This document shows positions 33,036 to 41,114 of a stretch of DNA of 64,000 nt, one piece after another (positions within the stretch are counted from its first letter, which is position 1; each line of letters begins with the position of its first letter). The DNA lies in contig DOAQ01000019.1 of NCBI GenBank assembly GCA_003506435.1, forward strand, positions 62,001-126,000, written 5' to 3'. The notes beneath the pieces are model-generated. The model saw only the letters and a list, made by a program, of their open reading frames with translations. It was not told the DNA's origin and did no database searches. Made by a program: the position numbers and the translations under genes. The stretch comes from Prolixibacteraceae bacterium (GTDB lineage Bacteria > Bacteroidota > Bacteroidia > Bacteroidales > Prolixibacteraceae).

Positions 33036-34937
33036 GTGAGCGAATTCCGACAAATATTGACCAAATACTGGGGCTACTCCAACTTTAGGCCATTGCAGGA
33101 AGAAATTATCCGGTCGGTTGCCGACGGAAAAGATACGCTTGGCCTGATGCCCACCGGCGGCGGTAAGTCGATCACTTTCCAGGTTTATTCGCTGGCGCGC
33201 GAAGGTATTTGCCTGGTCATCACGCCACTTATTTCGCTGATGAAAGACCAGGTGGAAAACCTGAACCAGAAAGGGATCAAGGCGCTGGCTATTCATTCGG
33301 GGATGACGCAGCAGGAGATAAAAATTGCCATGGACAATGCCGTTTGGGGCAACTACAAATTCCTGTACCTGTCGCCCGAGCGACTAGCCACTCCCCGCTT
33401 CCGTGAGCGAGTCGGCGACATGAAAATAAATCTGGTAACGGTTGACGAAGCGCATTGCATTTCGCAGTGGGGTTACGATTTTCGCCCGTCGTACCTAAAA
33501 ATCCAGTTGCTGCGCGAACTGCTGCCCGATGTTCCGGTGCTGGCGCTTACAGCCACCGCCACACCCAAAGTAGTGGAAGACATTCAGGATAAACTAACTT
33601 TCCGCGAAAAAAATGTACTACGAAAAAGCTACTTCCGCGAAAACCTGATTTACATGGTCCGCAATGTGGAGGACAAGCTAAACTATATGATCCAGTCGGT
33701 GCAAAAAGCAAAAGGCACGGGCATTGTGTATGTGCACAGCCGCAAACTGACCCGCGAACTGGCCGAATTGCTTCAGAAAAACAAGATCTCGGCCGATTAT
33801 TATCACGCCGGACTTTCGGGCAAAAGCCGGGCCGCTAAACAGGAAGACTGGAAAACAGGCCGCACCCGGGTGATTGTGGCCACCAACGCCTTCGGGATGG
33901 GCATCGACAAGCCGGACGTACGTTTCGTGATTAACTTCGATGCGCCGGATTCGCTGGAAGCTTATTTTCAGGAAGCAGGGCGCGCCGGACGCGACGGCAA
34001 CAAAGCCTACGGGGTGCTGCTGTTCAATAATTCAGACAAGCTGAAATTGCAGAAAAATGTGGTCAAGACGTTTCCCGAGCCGGAGGTGATCCGGAAAGTG
34101 TATAATGCGCTGTGCAACCATCTGCAAATAGCCGTTGGCTTTGGCAAAGACCAGGTTTACGACTTCAGCATTGCCGATTTTTCGCGCAGTTATAAAATAG
34201 ATATCACGACCATTCTGAGCAGCCTGAAAATTCTGCAACGCGAAGGGTATCTCGAACTGACGGAAGAGCTGGACAACCCGTCGCGCGTGTATTTTTGTGT
34301 CGACCGCGACGATCTGTACCGTTTCCAGGTGGCCAACTCATCGTTCGACGGGTTCATCAAACTACTGCTTCGCTCGTACACCGGGCTTTTCTCGAACTTT
34401 GTTGCCATTGACGAAGACCTGCTGGCCCGGCGCGCCAATATTTCGATGGATGCAGTGTACAAATTCCTGAACACGCTCGACACGCATAAAATTGTCAATT
34501 ATGTTCCGCGCAAAAAGACGCCTTTCATTATCATGAATGTGGAACGGGTTGAAATCGACCGGCTGAGAATATCAAAGGAAAATTACGACGACCGCAAAAA
34601 AGACTACATCAACCGGGTGCAGTCGGTGATCCATTATGCCGAATCGAAACACAAATGCCGCAGCCAGTTGCTGTTGCACTATTTTGGCGAAACGGATACC
34701 ACCCGCTGCGGAAAATGCGACACCTGCCTCGAACGAAACGAGCTAAACCTCAGCAAATACGAGTTCGACATGATCAGCACGCAGGTGAAGAAAATACTGG
34801 AAACACCTTGCTCATACGACGACCTGCTGAAAAAAACCGAAGGCAAAAAAGATGACGTAATAAAAACCATACGCTGGATGCTGGATAACGAAAAGATTAT
34901 TTACCGGATTGACAATTTGCTGGAGTGGAAAAAATAG
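33036..34937 (+). CDS. recQ: RecQ-family ATP-dependent DNA helicase
   Basis: 633 residues, starting at GTG 33036; the nearby ATG at 33011 is out of frame and stops quickly. Helicase motifs: FRPLQEEIIRSV (motif 0), MPTGGGKSITFQ (Walker A), TVDEAHCISQWGYDFRP (DEAH and the RecQ aromatic loop), VATNAFGMGIDKPDVR and QEAGRAGRDG (motif VI). The RQC region has the zinc Cys cluster (HKCRSQLLLHYFG, RCGKCDTC). No HRDC domain follows, so it is the shorter RecQ type. It unwinds DNA 3'-5' in recombination repair. Confidence 0.95.
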   Translation: MSEFRQILTKYWGYSNFRPLQEEIIRSVADGKDTLGLMPTGGGKSITFQVYSLAREGICLVITPLISLMKDQVENLNQKGIKALAIHSGMTQQEIKIAMDNAVWGNYKFLYLSPERLATPRFRERVGDMKINLVTVDEAHCISQWGYDFRPSYLKIQLLRELLPDVPVLALTATATPKVVEDIQDKLTFREKNVLRKSYFRENLIYMVRNVEDKLNYMIQSVQKAKGTGIVYVHSRKLTRELAELLQKNKISADYYHAGLSGKSRAAKQEDWKTGRTRVIVATNAFGMGIDKPDVRFVINFDAPDSLEAYFQEAGRAGRDGNKAYGVLLFNNSDKLKLQKNVVKTFPEPEVIRKVYNALCNHLQIAVGFGKDQVYDFSIADFSRSYKIDITTILSSLKILQREGYLELTEELDNPSRVYFCVDRDDLYRFQVANSSFDGFIKLLLRSYTGLFSNFVAIDEDLLARRANISMDAVYKFLNTLDTHKIVNYVPRKKTPFIIMNVERVEIDRLRISKENYDDRKKDYINRVQSVIHYAESKHKCRSQLLLHYFGETDTTRCGKCDTCLERNELNLSKYEFDMISTQVKKILETPCSYDDLLKKTEGKKDDVIKTIRWMLDNEKIIYRIDNLLEWKK

Positions 34938-34974
34938 GAGGAATCCAACCCGCACCGGGGTGTGAATTCACTTT

Positions 34975-35009
34975 AAGTGAGGGTTTCACTTTGAGTGAAG
35001 CCCTCACTT
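34975..35009. repeat. 16-bp perfect-type hairpin repeat
   Basis: AAGTGAGGGTTTCACT (34975-34990), loop TTG, AGTGAAGCCCTCACTT (34994-35009); a single mismatch that can pair as G-U. A degraded copy is at 22741-22770. No T-run follows, so it is more likely a repeat than a terminator, although it follows recQ. Confidence 0.7.
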
Positions 35010-35025
35010 GCTTGCCGTTCCGAAA

Positions 35026-35146
35026 CAACCCCTAAATTTCGACGGATTCCCATAGATATAAAATTAGGGAATTTTCATCATGTTGCGATAGATATTGGGA
35101 TTACAAATCCCTTACTAAGAGGTGCAGATTGCAAATCTGCACCAGC
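35026..35146. repeat. 109-bp direct repeat, left copy
   Basis: Positions 35038-35146 match 36439-36547 at a constant offset of 1401 bases with about two mismatches; weaker similarity extends left to about 35026. The unit contains two small hairpins, GGGATT-ACA-AATCCC and GGTGCAGATT-GCA-AATCTGCACC, as in REP/BIME-type repeats. Together the copies bracket the gene at 35179-36153. Confidence 0.85.
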
Positions 35147-35178
35147 CGGGACTAATCTGTAACCAACTGTCCCTCAAT

Positions 35179-36153
35179 TTATTTTAAGTGGACAGCAATG
35201 TCTTTAAATAACAAATAAAATACCCCAATTTGTGTTAAAATAAAAACTTTATTAACTGAAGTTAGAAGTTTTTTGTCTATAAGGGATTTACTTATCTTAC
35301 TATCATATTTTAAATCTGCTTTAAGTACAGTAAAAGCATTTTCACGATTAAAATTTTGAAGAAAATCCCTTTCTTCATTTGTTAATTGATTTTCAACTTG
35401 ACTTAAAATTCCTATATTTTCTTCAAATTCTATTTTTAGCAACTCATTTATGCCTATAAAATCCACTGAATCTATATCTTTCAATTTTAAAAGCAATGCT
35501 GATAAATTATTCAAGAACATATAATATCTTTCATCTTTTTTTCTTATCACTGCCTTATTTGCATCATACAATCTTTGTAATTTAATAAGATCATCAGCTA
35601 ACTCAGAAATTCTATGTTTTTTTGATTGTATTGTTTTCTCTAATTCACTAATTTGGTTATTAGCCTTTTCTAGATTGGCAATTACCATTTTAACTTCTTT
35701 TTCTTTATTGTAATTATCTCTTCTAATTTCTTCTATCTCATCTCTCTTTTCATTATAAAATTGGTTAAATTCAACCTCAATCTCTTTTATCCTACTTTTC
35801 AACTCAATTGCTTCTCTAATGGGCAAATATGCTGTCTTGTTTATGTTAAAATCAATTTTTATTCTCCATGTTTTATAGATTTCATATACCCAATGGGACA
35901 AGTTACCAAGCAATGGATATACGAATACAATAATGAAAGCAGATAAAACAGGGTAGACTATAAGTTCGCTATAAGATAGCTTTAAAGATTCTATCCTTGA
36001 AATTTTTATATCCGGCTCGATTGAAGAAAATAAATAAATTATCACTTTCCAATGAAAAATAATCCATGAGAAAAATAAAGCGCCAAAAAATGGGTTTGTA
36101 ATTCTATTTTTCATGGTAGAAATTAAACTTCTACCTAATTCTTTATAATTCAT
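35179..36153 (-). CDS. Membrane-anchored coiled-coil protein of unknown function
   Basis: About 324 residues from MNYKELGRSLISTMKNR at 36153; an upstream ATG at 36240 adds a charged 29-residue leader. Two membrane helices near the N-terminus (PFFGALFFSWIIFHWKVIIY and LIVYPVLSAFIIVFVYPLLG) are followed by a long charged coiled coil (about residues 110-220) and a C-terminal part ending LLTSVNKVFILTQIGVFYLL, perhaps a winged-helix or membrane-contacting end. The 'NPFFGAxxxSW' first helix recurs in uncharacterised proteins, some beside defence genes (family recollection, not proof). Codon use is far more AT-rich than recQ, and it lies between two direct repeats: likely acquired. Confidence 0.7.
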   Translation of the reverse strand: MNYKELGRSLISTMKNRITNPFFGALFFSWIIFHWKVIIYLFSSIEPDIKISRIESLKLSYSELIVYPVLSAFIIVFVYPLLGNLSHWVYEIYKTWRIKIDFNINKTAYLPIREAIELKSRIKEIEVEFNQFYNEKRDEIEEIRRDNYNKEKEVKMVIANLEKANNQISELEKTIQSKKHRISELADDLIKLQRLYDANKAVIRKKDERYYMFLNNLSALLLKLKDIDSVDFIGINELLKIEFEENIGILSQVENQLTNEERDFLQNFNRENAFTVLKADLKYDSKISKSLIDKKLLTSVNKVFILTQIGVFYLLFKDIAVHLK

Positions 36154-36240
36154 ATTCCTTAATCTTTCTATAAATTTCAGACTTTTTTTGAAAAAATTAA
36201 AATCCGATTCTTTTCTCCCACGATTTTTTGATTCTATCAA

Positions 36241-36593
36241 ATAAATTTATAACTGTATCAAGATTCATAGTATAACTTTGCTTTCTATAACATCATTATC
36301 TCTATTTTCTCATTATTATCAGGAAGAAGTCCTTATCACTCCATTTTTAGGACGATAAAAACAACCTATAAAAAACTTAGCCCAATTTACGAAAAGCAAC
36401 TGAACAAAAGGACAATTTTAAAAACAAAACCCCGAAAATTCGACGGATTCCCATAGATATAAAATTAGGGAATTTTCATCATGTTGCGATAGATATTGGG
36501 ATTACAAATCCCTTATTAAAAGGTGCAGATTGCAAATCTGCACCAGCGAGGCAGCGAGGGGAAGCCTGATGGTTCTTCGCTGCCGCAACTTGC
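36241..36593. other. Repeat-rich gap of 353 bases
   Basis: It holds the right 109-bp direct repeat (36439-36547) and, at about 36382-36424, a 43-base segment (CCAATTTACGAAAAGCAACT onwards) that recurs at about 37961-38005. No gene is supported here. Confidence 0.6.
36439..36547. repeat. 109-bp direct repeat, right copy
   Basis: Same orientation as the copy at 35038-35146, offset 1401 bases, about two mismatches near position 36513-36518 (TTAAAAGG for CTAAGAGG). It ends 46 bases before the end of the NYN gene. Confidence 0.85.
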
Positions 36594-37394
36594 TTATCTT
36601 TTGGAATTTGGTTTATTGATCCGTCGACCGACTGATAAGATTTGTTTTATTGGATTTTCCTTATTTTTCACATACAACATTTTAGACCGGCTCTTCGGAC
36701 TCTCCCGCATCTCTATCTCAAATTTGCCTATCGATTTAATTAATAGGGTCAGCTTCTGAAAACCGTAGTTCCGGGGGTCAAAATTCGGTTGTTTCTTTTG
36801 CAGCAAACTCCCGACATCTCCCATTGATGCCCATCCATCGTCATCAGACAGGTCAGCAATGGTTGTCGCAATCAATTTGATTTCACTGGAAGTGATTTTA
36901 TCGACTGTATCTGTATTATCCTTCGTCAAATCTTTTTCATTTCCCGATTCTCTTTCTTTCGATTGATTTTTCAGAATTTCAATATATACGAATTTGTCAC
37001 ATGCAACAATAAAGGGACTTGGAGTCTTTTTCTCGCCAATTCCGATTACCTGCATCCCGGCCTCTCTTAACCGGGTTGCCAGGCGGGTAAAATCACTGTC
37101 GCTCGAAACGATACAGAATCCATTCACTTTTTCAGAATACAGAATATCCATCGCATCAATTATCATTGCCGAATCGGTGGCATTTTTTCCGGTTGTATAG
37201 CCATATTGCTGAATGGGGGTAATTGCATTCTCCAGCAGCAGGTTTTTCCATTTCGACAAATTAGGTTTTGTCCAGTCGCCATAAATCCTTTTGATCGTTG
37301 GATTTCCGTATTTGGCTATTTCTTCCATCATCTCTTTCACATACGCTGATGGTATGTTGTCGCCGTCAATCAGTACTGCCAGATTTGAATTCAT
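36594..37394 (-). CDS. NYN-domain RNase-like protein with OST-HTH/LOTUS domain
   Basis: 266 residues. The NYN (LabA-like) PIN-type domain covers about residues 1-145: NLAVLIDGDNIPSAYV (first Asp), ATDSAMIIDAMDILY and FCIVSSDSDFTRLATRLRE supply the acidic metal site. A LOTUS/OST-HTH domain (about 170-245) has WASMGDVGSLLQKKQPNFDPR-type sequence, as in proteins that bind RNA. It is probably an RNA-processing or RNA-degrading enzyme. The combination exists in many bacteria, often linked to stress or accessory regions. It stands alone here between repeats. Confidence 0.85.
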   Translation of the reverse strand: MNSNLAVLIDGDNIPSAYVKEMMEEIAKYGNPTIKRIYGDWTKPNLSKWKNLLLENAITPIQQYGYTTGKNATDSAMIIDAMDILYSEKVNGFCIVSSDSDFTRLATRLREAGMQVIGIGEKKTPSPFIVACDKFVYIEILKNQSKERESGNEKDLTKDNTDTVDKITSSEIKLIATTIADLSDDDGWASMGDVGSLLQKKQPNFDPRNYGFQKLTLLIKSIGKFEIEMRESPKSRSKMLYVKNKENPIKQILSVGRRINKPNSKR

Positions 37395-37512
37395 ATCATA
37401 TCTATTTTAGTTCAACATATCTACTATTTTAGTTTTCTCTTTGATGCAAACAAAGACCGACATTCGCAAACCCGCAGCCAGCAATTTAAATACATTGTTG
37501 TGCGTGTATGTG

Positions 37513-37872
37513 TCACTTTGCCAATCTTTCTTTTGCTTCTTCCAGAGAGCTTACAAAATTTATTCGTCCGTATTTATTACTCTCAAATATAAAATCTCTC
37601 AAGCTTTTACTGGTGTATTTCGAAAAGTCCCCAACAATGGCAAGTTGAACATTATAGGTTGAGAATTTTTGCAATATATCGCCTGCTAGTCCGGACTTTA
37701 GATCAAAGAAATCAGGAATTAAATGTTTTTCGTCTATTATTATTTTGTAAGCACCATGAAATCCGGAATCGGCCATTATATCCAACGCATCCTGGGTTTC
37801 CCGAATCAAAACTTCATCGGATTGCAGCACAGCGATCTTTTTCCCTTTTATTCCGATAATCTCTATTTCCAT
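37513..37872 (-). CDS. DUF4180 protein
   Basis: 119 residues. LIRETQDALDIMADSGFHG, IIIDEKHLIPDFFDLKSGLAGDILQKF-type sequence and RDFIFESNKYGRINFV match DUF4180, small soluble proteins widespread in Bacteroidota and Firmicutes with no known role. The predicted fold is STAS-like alpha/beta (inference). It is 119 bases from the NYN gene and could be transcribed with it. Confidence 0.85.
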   Translation of the reverse strand: MEIEIIGIKGKKIAVLQSDEVLIRETQDALDIMADSGFHGAYKIIIDEKHLIPDFFDLKSGLAGDILQKFSTYNVQLAIVGDFSKYTSKSLRDFIFESNKYGRINFVSSLEEAKERLAK

Positions 37873-37959
37873 TTTTTAATTCAAATAGTCGTTTTAGCAA
37901 GTATATGATATAATCATTATTTCATCCTGGTCGATAAGAATAGCCTGCGAAACTTCAGA

Positions 37960-38005
37960 CCAATTTACGAAATGTAACCGGACAAAAGAACATTTTTTAA
38001 AAATC
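37960..38005. repeat. Second copy of a 45-base dispersed element
   Basis: CCAATTTACGAAATGTAACC...GACAAAAGAACATTTTTTAAAAA resembles 36382-36424 with several substitutions. Both copies lie upstream of minus-strand genes. Confidence 0.5.
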
Positions 38006-38186
38006 CCGTCCAGCTTATGTAATTGACGGTTATAAATGAAACAGCTTCGATCTTCTTCCCCCAAATTCTTCAGCCTAAACGGCATTTCAGTATATTTTTT
38101 TAAATCTTTTCGGATAAGTTGAAATTATTATAATTTTGCGGCATTCTATTATACCTGCAAAACAGGTTTAATTGGTTTAGGTTTAC

Positions 38187-38216
38187 AAAAAAAAGTCCGG
38201 CAGAGGCCGGACTTTT
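38187..38216. terminator. Strong bidirectional intrinsic terminator
   Basis: A8, GTCCGGC (38195-38201), loop AGAG, GCCGGAC (38206-38212), T4. Reading the minus strand the T-run is eight bases, so termination is stronger for minus-strand transcripts. A minus-strand ORF of 38 codons ends 64 bases before it, and no larger gene reads into it. Confidence 0.75.
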
Positions 38217-38279
38217 CTTTCAATAAATAATATCAAACTATTTCATCGGCGATACAACATTGCATATATGTGGTGTGAA

Positions 38280-38396
38280 TTAAGTCATCACAGGCGACAG
38301 GAACAGAACGCCCTCGTTACCGTTGCACTCAAACGAGGGAAAGTTGGTCTGTTCATCAATAACCTTATACTGCCAACCGTAGCAGGTAACAACCAT
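38280..38396 (-). CDS. Possible 38-residue small protein
   Basis: From the minus-strand ATG at 38396: MVVTCYGWQYKVIDEQ...FECNGNEGVLFLSPVMT, two Cys, no signal peptide. Preceded by an A-rich leader and followed by the strong terminator at 38187-38216 on the same strand. I do not recognise it; it may be a true small gene or the tail of a lost one. The rest of the 601-base gap 37873-38473 holds the 45-base repeat, a small ACCTG-CAAAA-CAGGT hairpin at 38154-38168, and nothing else I can support. Confidence 0.3.
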   Translation of the reverse strand: MVVTCYGWQYKVIDEQTNFPSFECNGNEGVLFLSPVMT

Positions 38397-38473
38397 TTTT
38401 TCAAGTGCACAATTTTGCCCGTTCAGCGTATTAAATACGGGATTTTCCTATTTTTAAGGGAAATTTCAGAAAA

Positions 38474-40480
38474 ATGGAAAAAGCAGCAATCAAACAAAAA
38501 ATACAAACCCTCCGGGAAGAACTGGAGCATCACAATTACCGGTATTACGTACTTTCACAGCCGGAAATTGAAGATTACGAGTTCGACATGAAGATGAAAG
38601 AGTTGGAAAAACTGGAAGCCGAAAACCCGGAATTTTTCGATGCCAACTCCCCCACTCAACGCGTGGGCAGCGACCTGAACAAAGAATTTCAGCAGGTAGA
38701 ACACCGATACCCCATGCTGTCGCTTTCCAATGCCTATTCGGAAGGAGAACTGCGCGATTTCGACCAGCGTATCCGCAAACTCACCGACCAGTCGTTTGAA
38801 TATGTTTGCGAGCTGAAGTTCGACGGGACTTCCATTAGCCTCCAGTATAAAAACGGTGAATTGCAGCAGGCTATCACCCGCGGCGATGGGGTCCGCGGCG
38901 ATGATGTAACCGTCAATGTACGCACCATCCGCAGCATTCCGCTGAAACTAAAAGGAGAAAATATTCCGGAAGAAATTGAAATACGCGGCGAAATACTTTT
39001 GCCGTTTGCCGTTTTCGATCGGTTGAATGCCGAGCGCGAAAAAGAAGGCGAAGCGCTGTTTGCCAATCCCCGGAATGCGGCTTCCGGCACACTGAAACTT
39101 CAAAATTCATCGGAAGTTGCCAAACGCAAACTCGATTCGTATTTGTATTACCTGTTGGGAGAAAGCTTGCCGTCCGACGGGCATTTCGAAAACCTGCAGG
39201 CGGCTGCCCGCTGGGGCTGCAAAATCTCGGAACACAGCCGCAAATGCGCTACTATTGATGAAGTAATTGCTTTTTGCCGCGAGTGGGACGAAAAACGGCA
39301 CGGCTTGCCGGTTGCAACCGACGGCGTTGTTATTAAAGTGAATTCGCTCCGTTTGCAGCAATACCTTGGTTTTACAGCCAAATCGCCCCGCTGGGCCATT
39401 GCCTTTAAATTTAAGGCCGAACAGGTTTCCACTATTTTGCAATCGGTAAGTTACCAGGTTGGGCGTACCGGCGCAGTTACACCTGTTGCCAATCTCGAAC
39501 CGGTTTTACTGGCCGGAACCACCGTAAAACGGGCTTCGCTGCACAATGCCGACATCATTAAAAACCTCGGTTTGCATATCAGCGACACTGTATTTGTTGA
39601 AAAAGGCGGCGAAATAATTCCGAAAATTGTAGGTGTCGATACCAGTAGCCGCCACCCGATGGCACAGGCTGTTCTGTTCATTAAAAATTGCCCCGAATGC
39701 GACACTCCGCTGGTACGAAACGAAGGCGAAGCAGCTTTTTATTGTCCGAACGATGCAGGTTGTCCGCCGCAGATAAAAGGGAAAATGGAGCATTTCATCA
39801 GCCGTAAGGCGATGAATATTGACGGGCTTGGCGAGGAAACCATTGATCTGTTTTACAACCAGGGAATGATCCGCAATATAGCCGATATTTATGAACTGAA
39901 GAAAGAGGAGATCAGCCAGTTGGAACGATTGGGCGATAAATCAGCCGAGCGCATCCTGAAAAGCCTCGAAGAATCGAAAAATGTTCCGTTCGAGCGGGTA
40001 CTTTTTGCTCTGGGAATTCGTTTTGTAGGTGAGACAGTAGCAAAAATACTGGCCAACAAGCTCATCAATATTGAAACTATTCAGTCGGCAAGTGTTGAAG
40101 AACTGACTAACATTGATGAAATTGGCGGACGAATTGCTGAAAGCGTATATAATTATTTCAGAAATGAAGAAAACCTGCAATTGATCGAACGGCTAAAAGC
40201 TCACGGGCTTCAATTTGAACTTAACGAAACCAGCCTTCAGAACCGTTCTGAAAAGCTAAATGGTTTATTGATCATTATTTCAGGTACATTCGAACAGTAT
40301 TCGCGCGACGAGTTAAAAAAGATGATCGAACAAAACGGAGGTAAAAATGTAAGTTCTATTTCGAAAAATACCAGCTATCTGCTTGCCGGAAATAACATTG
40401 GCCCAAGCAAGTTGGAGAAAGCTCAGAAACTGGAAATTCCAATTATTTCAGAAGAGGAATTTTTGAAAATGTTGGAATAA
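38474..40480 (+). CDS. ligA: NAD-dependent DNA ligase
   Basis: 668 residues, full length. The adenylated Lys is K115 in CELKFDGTSISLQY. The zinc finger has Cys in NCPECDTPLV and FYCPNDAGCPP. Helix-hairpin-helix repeats (SQLERLGDKSAERIL, LTNIDEIGGRIAESV) and a C-terminal BRCT domain (GLLIIISGTFEQYSRDELKK) follow. It seals nicks in replication and repair. The upstream 600-base region holds no promoter I can defend. Confidence 0.97.
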   Translation: MEKAAIKQKIQTLREELEHHNYRYYVLSQPEIEDYEFDMKMKELEKLEAENPEFFDANSPTQRVGSDLNKEFQQVEHRYPMLSLSNAYSEGELRDFDQRIRKLTDQSFEYVCELKFDGTSISLQYKNGELQQAITRGDGVRGDDVTVNVRTIRSIPLKLKGENIPEEIEIRGEILLPFAVFDRLNAEREKEGEALFANPRNAASGTLKLQNSSEVAKRKLDSYLYYLLGESLPSDGHFENLQAAARWGCKISEHSRKCATIDEVIAFCREWDEKRHGLPVATDGVVIKVNSLRLQQYLGFTAKSPRWAIAFKFKAEQVSTILQSVSYQVGRTGAVTPVANLEPVLLAGTTVKRASLHNADIIKNLGLHISDTVFVEKGGEIIPKIVGVDTSSRHPMAQAVLFIKNCPECDTPLVRNEGEAAFYCPNDAGCPPQIKGKMEHFISRKAMNIDGLGEETIDLFYNQGMIRNIADIYELKKEEISQLERLGDKSAERILKSLEESKNVPFERVLFALGIRFVGETVAKILANKLINIETIQSASVEELTNIDEIGGRIAESVYNYFRNEENLQLIERLKAHGLQFELNETSLQNRSEKLNGLLIIISGTFEQYSRDELKKMIEQNGGKNVSSISKNTSYLLAGNNIGPSKLEKAQKLEIPIISEEEFLKMLE

Positions 40481-40595
40481 CAAACTCTCATTTGCTTATA
40501 ATTTTAATAAATTTTGAAGCTTTTACTTATATTCTGAAACTTTTTGGGTTTTATCGACCTTCAGAAAAAACAAATTTTTATTTTTGCCACAAATT

Positions 40596-41114
40596 ATGAA
40601 ACTACGATTAAAATTGGCTCATTGGGCGCTAAACCGCAAGGCAGGCAAGCTGACCCGGAAAACAGAAGTTCATAATTTCGATACCGCCAAAACGGTTGCG
40701 GTTCTTTGGAGTTTTGATGAAAGCGATGCATTCGGGATTCTTCAGCGCTATTTGCAGACAAGGAAAAACATGAGTGTTACAAGTTTGTATTTCAATTCTG
40801 AAAAAAAGGCAAACACTGAAGACGGGAAAAGTTTCAGCAAAGCGCAGTTAAGCTGGCTGGGCTTTCCGAAAGAAGGACCGGCAATCGGTCTTCTTCAGCA
40901 AAAAACGGACCTGCTGATTGACCTGACAGTGAAAAAGAAATTTCCGCTTCAGGCGGTTGCCAGTTTATCGGGAGCTGCGTTCAAAGTAGGCTTTGGTGCT
41001 GATGACTACAATCCGTACGACCTGAACATCGATATTCAAAATAAACCCGAACCCACTTATTTGGCAGAACAAATAATAAACTATTTGAACCAGATTAATA
41101 AGAAAGAAGCATGA
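40596..41114 (+). CDS. DUF6913 conserved hypothetical protein
   Basis: 172 residues from ATG 40596. VAVLWSFDESDAFGILQRYL and SKAQLSWLGFPKEG and AFKVGFGADDYNPYDLNID are the recognisable conserved parts of a Bacteroidota-specific family. No signal peptide. The start of dapA overlaps its end by 4 bases (ATGA), so it is coupled to lysine/cell-wall precursor synthesis in this genome. A -7-like TATTTTTG (40579-40586) is so close to the ATG that the transcript would be almost leaderless if it is used. Confidence 0.75.
   Translation: MKLRLKLAHWALNRKAGKLTRKTEVHNFDTAKTVAVLWSFDESDAFGILQRYLQTRKNMSVTSLYFNSEKKANTEDGKSFSKAQLSWLGFPKEGPAIGLLQQKTDLLIDLTVKKKFPLQAVASLSGAAFKVGFGADDYNPYDLNIDIQNKPEPTYLAEQIINYLNQINKKEA

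Noticed and set aside
37894..38085. 63-codon minus-strand frame
   Set aside because: It overlaps the 45-base dispersed repeat and has no support beyond being open.
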